Assembly: GCA_948146395.1 (NCBI GenBank)
Contig: OX411556.1
Location: 4,997,083 to 5,061,082, forward strand
Length of the DNA: 64,000 nucleotides
Reading direction: 5' to 3'
DNA from: Fragum whitleyi
Taxonomy: Eukaryota; Mollusca; Bivalvia; Cardiida; Cardiidae
A model generated the notes under the pieces. That model saw only the letters and a program-made list of their open reading frames with translations, had not been told where the DNA came from and did not search any database. This document shows, piece by piece, positions 24,836-35,994 of the stretch. Made by a program: the position numbers and the translations under genes. Each line of letters begins with the position of its first letter. Positions within the stretch are counted from its first letter, which is position 1.

Positions 24836-25463
24836 CTGGCAGGGTTTGGCTAAGTCATGGCGTTATTTGGCGGGTTTACTTGGCAATATTTTTGATTGTT
24901 TCAAAAGTAAGCTAGTCAATATCGTTTACGCGTGTAAATAACGGTATTCTTTAACCCAAAGGTTTAATGTTTTTAGTGCCGCCGTCATAGGGCAGTTGGT
25001 GGCGCGTTAGACTGTAAATCTAGAAGTCCGTGGGTCTATCCCCGACGGCAGCGCATATTCTCTCCGACTATTAGTCTCTCACAAATGACCCATATTTAAG
25101 ATAGTAGCTGGAGGCTAGGAAAGCATGTGATGGTAGTACTGGTGAGTGATATACCAGGAATCCTTTGATAGGTGCTCCAGCCGCTGGAGAATGGAACTGG
25201 AAAATGTTGAAAGCGGCGTAAAACTCAATTCAATTAAATGACTAACGTGTTTATCGAAAGTGAACGCATTTCATCGTTGGGTTACCGAATCTGCGTAACT
25301 TCAGCTTTTCTAAGCTGAAGTTACGTGGATTTGGTTACGCACCTACGATTTAACGTTTCGACGACCATCTATTTGTATAAAAGTGGGTAGATAAAACAAA
25401 AAAAGATCTGATTTATCTTAACCAAAAATTCTACGACCCGCTACTTTGGCCCCACCCTGCCAG
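24836..25463. mobile_element. MITE-E interrupted by a SINE
   Basis: The ends are CTGGCAGGGTTTGGC and CCCACCCTGCCAG. The inner hairpin CGTAACTTCAGCTT / AAGCTGAAGTTACG is perfect. A SINE at 24977-25236 splits the left half. Confidence 0.78.
24977..25236 (+). mobile_element. SINE-1, complete, nested in MITE-E
   Basis: The head is GCCGCCGTCATAGGGCAGTT with B-box GTGGGTCTATCCC. The body keeps CCAGGAATCC and GGTGCTCCAGCC, with tail GAAAGCGGCGTAAAACTC. Confidence 0.85.
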
Positions 25464-25569
25464 GGCAAAAATTTGGACTATATAATTAAGTACATCAAAA
25501 TTAAATCCTTGATTGACGAAGGAGACATTTTTTCTTATCTGTGTTAAATTCAGATGGTTCAAGTCTGCG

Positions 25570-25700
25570 TTCGATATTAAAGGGTTCGCGAAGCATTTAA
25601 GAAATTGTACCCCGTAAAACACGTTTGCAAGTGTTCTATCGTACAATGCTGGAAGCCATAGTTAAACATTCGCATCGTTTTCGCATTCTGAACGCGATGC
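25570..25700. mobile_element. MITE-F relative, degraded
   Basis: It shares CATTTAAGAAATTGTACCCC with the copy at 23637 and ends in GCATTCTGAACGCGATGCTG. Only the left arm is clear. Confidence 0.45.
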
Positions 25701-25997
25701 TGTATTCTAGAAAAATTGTTTGCACTTACAATTTACATGAATATAAATCCAAAACTGTCCTCGAAATTCCGAAGGATTTTGTCACAACGGTTTTCAGTAT
25801 TGGTAAGATGATAGTAATATTGTGTCAAGATTTTTATTACTATCTAATCAAAGTCACGTGACATTCTAAAACTGAAATATTTTACAAGTGATCCTTCGCG
25901 AGAAATTGGTATTTTGATTGAGAAAGGATATGAACACAAAGATAATTCTTTCCATTTATAATGCTGTTACATTAGAGAGCATAAAAGCACATATATT
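25701..25997. other. No gene seen
   Basis: AT-rich, no structure recognised. Confidence 0.3.
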
Positions 25998-26230
25998 TTG
26001 AGCCTGTGCGTGACATTTCTTACGATTTCAAATGTACGCAATGCAAAGACTCTGGCCAGTCTGTGCATCTGCACAGTCTGACCAGGGTCTTTAATGTGCA
26101 CTTTTTAGATAGATTTGGTCTTAAAGTGCCTTTAGATAGTCAGGTGATCTTGTAAATGTACTGTGTGATTTTCCAGGCTGCTCAATGTTTCTGCATCATG
26201 AACTCCATGGAAATGTCGAGCACAGGCTGA
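25998..26230. mobile_element. MITE-B
   Basis: The ends are GAGCCTGTGCGTGACATTTC and GGAAATGTCGAGCACAGGCT. The central CTGTGCATCTGCACAG palindrome lies in CTCTGGCCAGTCTGTGCATC... Confidence 0.72.
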
Positions 26231-28261
26231 TTTTATTTTTAAATCGTACTGCAAAGCAGTAGATTTATATCTACCGTTTTCCAGAAATCCAGTCTGTTTG
26301 ACCTACTACATTTTTACCATTATCTTCTGAGCAATGTGTTCAAACCAAATTATGTGTTTTCAAACACCGAAGAAACGGCATTTTCAGTCACAATCTACAA
26401 ACTTTGTTTATATCTTATTTACTTTTCGACAAATATAGAAGAGGCTAATACAAAATTTGATGTAATTTTCGCTTTTAGTAATTACCAGTTAGTATTTTCA
26501 GAGTTTATAACAAGATTTTCGGTTGAGTAAAGGAGTTGAAACGTACAATAGGTTAACTGTATAATTAATTTGTAGCACTTACAATATTACTGCTCTGAAC
26601 TTTCTCGAAAGGTCATTTACCAGTTGTAGGGCTGACAACCAATCAAATTCTGTTATGATTATCACTCGGTCAAAACCCACGCGTAAATTCAGACCACCTG
26701 GTATGTAGATGCAAATGGACATCGTCTGCTCGAAATGTGTCAATTAACTTGTTTGTCATTAGTCAATAGTCGTCTGCACTTAAGCAGGGAGCGTGGGAAG
26801 TTTACTTTTTTTTTCGCATGTGTTAACAAATAGAAATAATTTTGTAATTTTGAAATATTTGATTTCAATGAGCACTCTGATCACGCTCCAATCCTATTTT
26901 CATTAAATTCAAATTTGAGTATGAAGAAAAATTATTCGACAACAAATAAACCGACAAAAACATACGATAAACTGATATAGGATAGCAGTAAGAGCGATCT
27001 ATTTTTAGAACAACTCATGAATAATCATAGAGTGCTGCTAGATTTAATCGATTGGTCAGAAATCAAAGAAATAAATAGCATAGTTGGCGATTTCACGTGT
27101 TTCTTGTGGGAAAATGCATTTACAGTATTTGGAAAAAACCCAATGCTTGAAATACAAACATGTTGGTAATCAAAATTGTAAATAGTTTAATGAAAAATGT
27201 TTGTTGCTAAACAGGCTTTTAAACTCTATAGAGAGAGGAATAATATTAACAGACAAGCTTTTAGCTTGGCGCGTGCTCATTATAACAACGTAAAAATCTG
27301 CTAAGAAATAATTTAGACTAGCAGAGGGCTATCGAATCGGCAAACTTTCAAAATCGGACCCACGAGGTTGGATGCGCTGGCGATGTCCTCGAAAAGATGG
27401 AGTGTTAAGACAAAAAACTCACAAATTTAAAGATTTTACCAACTTTTATTGTCCAAATTTGAGCCCTTTTGATTGGCGAACTATTGCACTATCCCAGCCT
27501 CTCAATGATGTACGATTTACAGTGCTGACAGCACTTTGATTTCTTTGAAGCTTTTGGACTATTTTGTGCGTTGGCATACTAAAATCAAATTTAGTTCGTA
27601 AAAGTTTGAATAAAATCATTCTGCCTTTCATTTGGCTCAATATTGATAAAAAAAGCTTTAAACTAAATTGTACACAATGAAAAGACAAATGCCGCCCTCG
27701 TCTCTTGAGCGTTTCCAGCCCGGCCCTGCATGCATGATACAAATACGTTTACGAACGTTCAGCAATTTAAAGTGCAAAACTGGTAGATTTCTATAAGGTT
27801 AAGAGAATGTGTATATCCTGGACGTATGCTGATTTGTATTGAGGCGGTATATATGGTACATTTATGTCTCCGATACATCAACTGTAAAAGACGATTATCA
27901 AAAATGTCAGAGTGTTTGCAAAAAAAGGAGAGCGCTCTAAAGAATTCGAAAAAGTAAAGAAAACTGTGAAAGAAAAAAAAGCTCATCACAAGCACTTTCT
28001 CTCTTTCTCGCAGCTGTCTCAAAATATGATTTCTACAGGGAGATTTAATGTAGAAGTATGTGATGGCGTTTCAAATAAAAGACAAAATGGTTCCAAAATT
28101 AATTACAACAATCAATAGAAGGTACCCACACAGGTGTTTGTTTCATGATCCGGTCCGCATTATAAAGGCAACTTAAATGATCAAAACAGATTTTGAAACG
28201 ATCGTCTGTCGTTTTGAGGTCAGAGTTTGTAATCTGCTTATTATAGTTGAATTAAAAGTAC
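26231..28261. other. No gene seen
   Basis: AT-rich, low in recognisable repeats. Open frames up to 98 codons (for example 27446-27742, reverse) carry no domain or splice pattern that I can support. Confidence 0.4.
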
Positions 28262-28506
28262 TAATGTGTTACATTATGCGAAAAGGGACAGTCCGAAAAT
28301 AGTTGAAAAAACGGATGTTGAAAATAAGAATTTTTCTCACAATATGCCGGACCAGTTTGTTTTAGTATCCCTATGAAGAAAGTCTGACAATAAATTCATG
28401 CAATTGAAATACTGAGCACATTTTCTCTCTAGTATGCTTTTCGCAGAGACTGAGTGCGCCGAAACATTTCGAATTTCTCAGATGGTCTTTTTTTGAGTTA
28501 TGTATC
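28262..28506. mobile_element. MITE-I relative, diverged
   Basis: GTGTTACATTATGCGAAAAG GGACAG at the left and CTCAGATGGTC near the right echo the MITE-I ends. The right terminus is poor. Confidence 0.5.
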
Positions 28507-28589
28507 AATGGTAATTCTAGCAAAATTGAACCGTTTGGAAACGTGAAAAGCCTCGAATTTAATGCGTCTAGTAGGATACTCTAAAGCCA

Positions 28590-28721
28590 GCCCTGCGCTT
28601 AGGATCACCAAACGGTGCAAACGGTTTTCCAATTGAACCCCGCTTTGCATGTGCACTTGGGTGCAAAGCGGGGTACAATTGGAAAACTGTTTGCACCGTT
28701 TGGTGATCCTGAACGCAGGGC
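28590..28721. mobile_element. MITE-F, near-perfect palindrome
   Basis: It starts GCCCTGCGCTTAGGATCACC and ends GGTGATCCTGAACGCAGGGC. The arms run about 60 bp with few mismatches to ACCCCGCTTTGCA / TGCAAAGCGGGGT and a loop of about 10 bases. Confidence 0.9.
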
Positions 28722-29258
28722 AGAATTCCGTGGATGTTTTTTTGTTATCAAACTTTAACAAACGTTTCGTCAACTTGAACGCAATCTTGACTGATTTAGT
28801 TGATGAAGAAAAAATAGTCTTTCTTTCCTAAACATTTGGTATGAAATAATTCACGCAAAAATAACTAAGCAACTTTAAAAAGTCCGATTACTTTTCTCAA
28901 TAAATAAAGTGAACAGGGAAGTAACAGCTACAGGAGGCACATGGATATGCATAGTGTTGATCTCCCTTTGATTACCGTCGCGCTGACTTGCTGCATACAT
29001 ATTATTTTGAAAGGGTCATGTACCTAAGTGACAAAGTATATTTGTAGTTTAATAGGACCATCCTACAGCTCTTAAAATACATTTCAAAAACAAAAAGGTG
29101 AATCGGGGGGGGGGGGGGGGGGGGGTCGAACTTCAGGAAGGTATAATGACCATCCCAGATTCAGAAATTCATCCTAGCACAAGATCGACAGAATCGACAC
29201 TTGATGTTCTACTGAGATGTGCCTTTTCGCATGAAGGGTATTATTTGTTTTCGCTGCA
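28722..29258. other. No gene seen; poly-G tract
   Basis: It includes a 21-base G run at 29105-29125. Nothing else is recognised. Confidence 0.45.
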
Positions 29259-29692
29259 CAGTTAACGGCATCGTGAAATTGACAAGATGAATGATTTTGT
29301 AATAGTTTTGGAATGAAATTGAATAGGTGTGTGGAGCGAGTTTTGAATGATATTTAAGGGAGGTAATCCAGTATCGCTAATTTTGTTCAGATGAACAAAA
29401 TTGAACAAAATTAGCGATACTTATTACCTCCCTTTAATAAAATATACATACAGTTCTATGAATATCTTTCTGTGTCCTCACGAATCAATCTTACTTTTAC
29501 AAAATTCAATTATATCAGTGAAATCGGGGATTTTATCTACCTATTTTAATTTTGAACTTATCATTTTTAATGATTTTGGAGTGTTCATGAATGGTTTGAG
29601 TGAGCGTTTGGAATGAATGTATGGAGCGCTGAGTGAGCGATTTAGAATGGTTTTGATTGGGATGAATGTCAATTACATGATGTTACTAAGTG
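29259..29692 (-). mobile_element. MITE-A, complete (434 bp)
   Basis: It starts CAGTTAACGGCATCGTGAAA and ends ATGATGTTACTAAGTG before TA. The centre of the inner palindrome has a short duplication (GAACAAAATT twice). Confidence 0.82.
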
Positions 29693-29813
29693 TATATATC
29701 TATCCTAGTTATTGAATATCCGTGACTGTCTATTTCATACCGCATATCAGTTTATCTCGGAAATCCTTAAATTTCAAAATTCTAAGTTCCAAAACCGTCA
29801 GCGTAATTCTAAA

Positions 29814-29852
29814 ACATCGTAACTCCAGCTTTATTCAAGCTGTAGGTACGAG
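29814..29852. repeat. Hairpin related to the 11473 hairpin
   Basis: CATCGTAACTCCAGCTT and AAGCTGTAGGTACGAG, imperfect. A similar one (CATCGTAACTACAGTTT...) is at 30546-30584. Confidence 0.65.
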
Positions 29853-30699
29853 TTCTGAACTACACCGACGCGTTGTAATGGGGCTTCTATGTTCAAAATC
29901 TCTTTCGTCAATATGATAAAATCACTTTCAAATCTCATTCTAGCAGGATCTTTATAATTTTAACATAACATATACATCTTATATATACAAATTATAGCTA
30001 GATCTGTCTAAATGCTGTGGTCGACTGGATAAACAGTTCTGCTCGAGCTGTTTTCAAATGACAATCTTTTCCTGTATCATGATCGTTTACAGCCATCAAT
30101 CGTTGAAGTGTGGTAGAGTGTGCTTCTTTTACAACTTTAATTATAAACTTGCTATTTTTTGTTATTTTGTAAAATATAAGAGAGTTTATATGTAGTCTTA
30201 TTTTTGGAGTGAAAGGTTTATGCATAGTGCTTCGGAAGACTGATTCTATAAAAAGGTAAATACACATATTAACTTTGTATTTTCGCTAAAAATGGTTTAA
30301 GAATGTTTATGTAATATTTAAGTTCTTTCCTTTTTGTCTTTGTGTAGTAAAGATTGATTGACTTTTCAATAAACAGATTAGAGAAACATTATCGTGTATC
30401 AATTAACTAACTGATGGATTGCTGGCCGGCCCATTTGGCCTCGATCATGGAAGACCGCTTCAGATTTCAAAACGTTATTTGTCAGCAAAATGTTTGTCAG
30501 GGACATGCATTTATCAACATGCTAGTCGTTGGCTGGCGATATAAACATCGTAACTACAGTTTCTTTAAAACGTAGTTATTACGTTTAAGTCGCGCATCCA
30601 AAAAGTGTTTAGTAACAAGATGGCGAGAAATGGCGAAGGCATACTTGTAGTTTGTCTGATCGAAATGATGTTTTTTTCTTGTTTGGATGTGGTCCTTTG
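29853..30699. other. No gene seen; one hairpin at 30546
   Basis: No coding frame with a domain. The hairpin at 30546-30584 (ATCGTAACTACAG / CGTAGTTATTACG) is the only structure found. Confidence 0.4.
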
Positions 30700-30898
30700 C
30701 CGCTTTCAACAATCTTTCAGCTATATAGCGGTGGCTGGAGCACCTAAAAATGGACTCCTGGTATGTTTTTTCACCAGCACTACCATTACACCATTTCAAA
30801 GCCTCCAGCTGCTATCTCACATAGGTCTACGATTATCAACCCATTTGTGAGAGACATATAGTCGGAAAGAATAAGTGCCGCCGACGGGGATCGAACCG
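30700..30898 (-). mobile_element. SINE-1, 5'-truncated
   Basis: On the reverse strand it runs from the tail (GTTGAAAGCGGCAAAG) to the B box GGTTCGATCCCCGTCGGCGG. The A-box half is absent. Confidence 0.75.
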
Positions 30899-31191
30899 CA
30901 ATTATGTGCATAGTGCTTTGGAACACTGTATCATACATGAAGAATACGAATTCTTTGTTTGTGCAGTTAGTTTCAACTTCAGTGTTGTTGAAGACATGAA
31001 TCTGTCACAATGCAAAAAGCTATTGTGTATTTTGGTTTATATATCATATCTACCGCAGTATTTGCTCATATGAGCGACCCTTCCAAATGATATTCAGTGG
31101 CAATGGATAAAACTAACGTGCCTAGTGTAATTAATCATCACAAAAGACATCGCCACGATCCCTCATCGGAGAGACAATAAATTTGGTACCT
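30899..31191. other. No gene seen
   Basis: AT-rich, no structure recognised. Confidence 0.3.
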
Positions 31192-31256
31192 GGATAAGCC
31201 CAAGGTTCGAACCTGCGAGCTCAGGATCTGAAGACTACAGCTCAACTAAATAACTT
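31192..31256 (-). repeat. tRNA-like fragment
   Basis: The reverse strand has TTGAGCTGTAGTCTTCAGAT and B-box-like CAGGTTCGAACCTTGG. A complete cloverleaf is not evident, so it is treated as a SINE head or tRNA pseudogene. Confidence 0.45.
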
Positions 31257-31910
31257 CAAAAAACGAGTAGACAAGGACAAATCAATAGATAATAAGATAA
31301 ATAATTGCAAGTGTCAATATATTTACAGGCACTTATAATTGTTTTGCACTGACCTTTTGAATTGTATGTTTTATCTATAGCCGAAGGCAGTTTGTACATG
31401 TACGCTTCTGTCCGTAAATATAGATGATTGATATATACAATAAACATCTTTTGTGTTACTTCAATTAATATATTCGAATCGAAACTTTTAATTCATGTAG
31501 ATTTCAGTCCTTCCTTGTCTAAATGTCCATTTCTACTCAAAATTTGTTAAATGCATTGCCTGTAATACGAAAATCTACACTACCAAAATTATTGACTATG
31601 ATTTTCAATAAGCCCGTTAGACGACCAATAAAATAAAAATAATAACGCTGCCATCTTTCTCTTGCAATTAAACCTAGTCACGGAGAATAAAAGATCTTGG
31701 GAAAAAAAGCAACAAAATCAAAGTGCCCAAAGCACTGGAAGCACTAAATGTGAGTCGGTATTCATTTTGAAGATGAGATTTTCAAGCTTTTCTGGTTTCA
31801 AAAAAAGGAAAACAGGTGGTATAGTCAAAGATCAGACTGCACATCATGTGCAGGCTGATGTTTGTCTATAGCTCCTGCCAGGACAGGAATATTCCTAGTT
31901 CAGCATGCCA
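31257..31910. other. No gene seen; small repeat at 31825-31870
   Basis: A degraded relative of the 11828 hairpin lies at 31305-31350. The GATCAGACTGCACATCATGT GCAGGCTGATG inverted repeat lies at 31825. Confidence 0.45.
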
Positions 31911-32147
31911 GAGGTTAAGGACATCATTAAATTGTCAAGGTGAATGGTTTCAGAATGTTTATAAATCAGATTCAAAAATTGATTTTGATTGAAATTTAAA
32001 GGAGGTAAATCAAATTTGGACGACATCATCAATATTTTTACCACCCTTTAAGAAATAACGATAATTTTCTGAGTGTTTTTGAACAATTTCAGAGCGTTTT
32101 TAATTGTTTGAGTGAAGGTTTTGAATGAATGTATGGGGCGTTTAGGA
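31911..32147 (-). mobile_element. MITE-A, partial
   Basis: The left arm GGACATCATTAAATTGTCAA through GTTTTGAATGAATGTATGGG is present. It stops where the next MITE-A begins, so its right end is missing. Confidence 0.65.
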
Positions 32148-32915
32148 CAGTAAGTAATATCGTGAAATTGCGCTCATCTCAATCAAAACCACTCTAAATT
32201 TCTCACTCAGATCGAATTCATTCATTCCAAACACTCACTCAAATTATTGAAAAACGCTCCAAAGCCGCTAAATTCAAAAAAGATAAAGCTAGAAAACATT
32301 GTGTTTTAAAACATAATTGAAAGTATAGCGTCTGTTTGGTACTTGAAGAAAAAACTGACTATTTTTAGAACTTGTATGGGTATTTTCTTATAGGGAGGTA
32401 CAGATAGATACATCGTTAAATTGACATTCACCTCAATCAAAACCATTCTAAATCGCTCACTCAGCGCTTCATTCATTTATTCCAAACTCACTCAAACTAT
32501 TCAAAACGCTCAACCCCATTAAAAAATAGAATCAACAACGTCATTCAAAATGAATTTTGATAGAGACAAATCCCGATTTCATTGACATAATTCAAATTGC
32601 TCATAGGTTCTTGAAAAAAATTGGGAGCTGTGTATAGAACTTGTATTCATATTTTATAAAAGGGAGGTTATCAATATCGCCAATTTGGTTCATTCTGAAG
32701 AAAAATTGCTATATAGGATTACCTCCCATTAATTTCACTCAAAACTTGCTCCACACACTCATTCAATTTCATTCCTAAATCATTCCAAAATCATTAACCT
32801 TGTCAATTTTACGATGTCGTTAACTGTAATAAAATATCGCTTATTTAAATCATCCTGAAAAAAAATCAGCATTAATGATTTATCTCCCTTTAATTTCACT
32901 CAAAACTAACTCCTC
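32148..32915 (+). mobile_element. MITE-A split by another MITE-A
   Basis: The left part runs 32148-32400 and resumes at 32829 (ATAAAATATCGCTTATTTAA) after a complete MITE-A. The junction is within GGGAGGTA/ATAAA, at a TA dinucleotide that is duplicated on both sides of the inserted copy. Confidence 0.8.
32401..32826 (+). mobile_element. MITE-A, complete (426 bp), nested
   Basis: TA at 32399-32400 and 32827-32828. The left end CAGATAGATACATCGTTAAA is less well kept than the right end TTACGATGTCGTTAACTG. Confidence 0.85.
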
Positions 32916-33193
32916 TATTACATCCCTTTAATTTCATAAAAAATTCTATGAATAGCTTCATATTTCTTCAAGAAACAATCAGACGCTTAAAATTTCAATT
33001 ATATCAGTGAAACCGCGATTTGGTTCTTGTTTTATTAATTTTGAAGGTAGTTGTTGACCTTATATTTTAAAGCTAATTGGAGCGTTTTTGAGTGGTTTGA
33101 GTGAGTGTTGGAAATGAATGAATTGAGCGCTGATTGAACGAAGTATAATGATTTTGATAGAGACGAATGTCAATTTCAAGATGTAACTAACTG
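32916..33193 (-). mobile_element. MITE-A, right half
   Basis: It starts near ATTACATCCCTTTAATTTCA, has CAATTATATCAGTGAAACCG and ends CAAGATGTAACTAACTG before TA. It joins the nested cluster directly. Confidence 0.7.
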
Positions 33194-33426
33194 TATATAT
33201 ATGTTCTATCTCGGTTTCTTCTTTAGCTGTTACTTGGAAAATTTAACATACTTTTTTGGTAATCAGAACATTCTTCCTTGACAACCATATCATCCCCTAA
33301 GATAAGATTATTTACTCTGACTTCATTTAATGACATTCTTTAACGTCGAATTTGATTTGCTGTTACTATTCAGTGCTAGTGATAGTCGAGCTTCGCATTC
33401 CTCCGACAGCTTAAATTGTTAGTCAA

Positions 33427-33743
33427 CTGGCAGGGCGGGGTTTAGCCGTGACGTAGTTTGGCGAGTTTACTTTTCAAAACTTTGGGTTCATTATTATTAA
33501 CGCATGCAAATAACGGTGATTAGACTGATGGATTCACGTGCTTAGAGAGAGTAAACGCATTTCGTCGTTTGGTTACCAAAGCTTCGTAACTTCAGCTTTA
33601 TTTAGCTGAAGTTACGAGGATTTGGTTTCCAATTTACGATTGTAGGATTCGAGTTATTTTTTGTCGCCTCGTTGCTTAAAATAAAAGCTGGTTAACCTTA
33701 ACCTTACATGCAATTAACCTTTACTCAGTCCCCGCCCTGCCAG
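33427..33743. mobile_element. MITE-E (317 bp)
   Basis: It starts CTGGCAGGGCGGGG and ends CCCCGCCCTGCCAG, an exact 14-bp inverted repeat. The central hairpin is CGTAACTTCAGCT / AGCTGAAGTTACG. No target duplication is obvious. Confidence 0.85.
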
Positions 33744-34265
33744 GGCAAAAATTATGGATTATACCATTCTTCATGTTTTGATACATTTAGGTCTGAAATA
33801 CCAATAACTGAAGTGTATCAAGTAAAAATGTTACGTTATAGGGAGATGTTTGTTGTCTAAACAGTTCATGCGAACCTAGAGATAGGGTTCAACAATTTTT
33901 ACGTTCTGGTAAACAAAATTGAAACTCTATCCAATTTTTTTTTATGATATCTTAAAACCGATCTTAATCAAATTAATTTTCAATTTTGTAAATTGTGTTT
34001 TTTCAACAAAATTACCCTTTTTGGCTATGAATTCTCGATTGTAAGAAAGGGGATACACGTCGATATATTGTATTAATTCAATTTCAAATACTAATTTTTT
34101 TGATAAATAATCAAATTCTTATTAGTTTAAGGGTCGTACTTTTCACCGTATGCGCCATTTCATTTCATGGGTTTTAACGCACCATAGAATACGGATATGA
34201 ACAGTTGAAAATATTACATATGACTTTTTATTTCTGTATTTAATGTTCATCTATACGTAGAAGTA
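33744..34265. other. No gene seen
   Basis: AT-rich, no structure recognised. Confidence 0.35.
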
Positions 34266-34639
34266 CAGTTATTAGCATCGTGAAATTGACAAGTTGGGTG
34301 ATTTTTGAATGAAATAGAATGAGTGCAATGGGTGAGTTTTGAGTGAAATTTAAGGGAAATATTCCAATATATATTTATTACCTCCCTTTGATAAAATATA
34401 AATAAAAGTTCTAAAAATAGTTTGTTTCTTCTTCCAACAAGCAAATCAGACGCTTACAATTTGAATATCAGTGAAATTTATTCATTTTTGAACGAAGCTT
34501 GTTATTTTATCTTTTTGGAGTGTTTAGAGCGTTTTGAGTAGTTTGGGCGAGAGTTTTGAATGAATGAATGAAGCGCTAAATAAGCAATTTAAAATGGTTC
34601 TGATTGAGATGAATGTCAATTTCACGATGTAACTAACAG
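34266..34639 (-). mobile_element. MITE-A, short copy (374 bp)
   Basis: TA on both sides (34264-34265, 34640-34641). It starts CAGTTATTAGCATCGTGAAA and ends ACGATGTAACTAACAG. The inner palindrome is largely deleted. Confidence 0.8.
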
Positions 34640-35825
34640 TATTATAGACTTCATTTAGTTAAAAATGTGTAGTTTGCGACCAAATTAATGAAGAGATAAG
34701 TTCGAGGATATTGTTTTGACAAAAGGATATCTTGGATATTTCTATTGGGTCCTTTAGTATCTTTTAGTATTATCTAGTATCTTGTGTAATATCAAATTGT
34801 CTTTGATAAAGCGAAAGAAAAATATGAAAACTATATTTTCGCGTGTGGTAGAGCCACGAGTGAAATTATCATTTTTGTTGTTCATGAATCGAAATATTTA
34901 TTCTAATTTTCTCTAACACGAAAAACCCACAAACGTTTTTTTTTGTTGTTGTTGTTGTTGTTTTGTTTTGTTTTTTCTCCCTTTAATACACATCTGAGAC
35001 GAATCTTGAACACATTAGAACAAATTCTCGTAAAAAGCGTCATTTTGAACGTGAATATTAGACTACATCATGACACCCTTCCTTTAAACGACACCATTCT
35101 TACAACTTCTAAACAATGGCATTAAAGAATGCAGGGCTTGAAAGGATGCTACACGAATCGATTGAAAGTACTTGGCTTAATATCTTTATAGATTTTTTCA
35201 AGATTTTCATATGAATTATGAATCTTCGAAGACATTTAGAAGCGTATCACCAAATGATCATTTCTGAAAAGTTTCATTGAAACCTGATGGACATTAAAGA
35301 AGATTTATTTTAAAGATTTGTTCACACATAAACATCATAAACATAGACATTTAATTAAAGTAACTCTAACTATACTGAGTTTCTCGTTACATAAAAAAGC
35401 AAATACATACACAATTTATCAAGGTTATAAGCACAAACAATGACAAAATAAACATATATATACATGTATAGATTTTCAACACAAAAGTGAACATTCTATA
35501 GATGATATATTGTTTTTAATTTAAAATTATTTTTAGATTTATGGTTAAGTAGAGGTTGAAGCAAAGTGAATTATCAATTTTCGAGCAATTTTCTTCGTTC
35601 AAATGCTTTTTCAAATTTGGCAAAATGAAACAGTATTCATTTATTTAATTATTCATTTTTATAAACAACGCATGGAGGAAAAAGATCCATCTATGCATGT
35701 TCTAAGAGGACTTTTTTTCCATTATGAGCTAAAGCAAAATATATGATATTTCAGTTTATGAAATGTAAATGCTAATCATCGTTTCAGTGTAACATTGGTG
35801 TATCTAAAGAATTCGAAACGGCATC
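34640..35825. other. Upstream region of the lipase gene; no element recognised
   Basis: AT-rich and free of the repeats seen elsewhere, apart from a GTT run near 34945. The promoter and any 5' untranslated exon are expected here but I cannot place them. A possible acceptor lies at about 35786. Confidence 0.35.
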
Positions 35826-35994
35826 ATGGGAAATCCATTACAGAAACCAGTCCGGGTCAAATCACAAATCCGTCAATCAAAACGAAAGACAATCTATCGT
35901 GCTCAAGATACATTCATCAAGAAGCTGGTGGAGAAAAGTCACGTTAATGAAGGGTTTGAGGCAGATTATGGTGACACTGACTCAATTGGTCCAG
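35826..35994 (+). CDS. Exon 1 of patatin/EF-hand gene
   Basis: It begins at ATG 35826 (MGNPLQKPVRVK...) and ends before donor gtacgc with one spare base. It encodes 56 basic, probably disordered residues with no recognised domain. A possible acceptor (cgtttcag) at about 35786 suggests that an untranslated exon lies upstream. Splicing to exon 2 creates an Asp codon and stays in frame. Confidence 0.75.

Noticed and set aside
27446..28118. Host genes encoded by 68-98-codon frames
   Set aside because: No domain, no matching splice sites and no codon pattern distinguishing them from AT-rich background.
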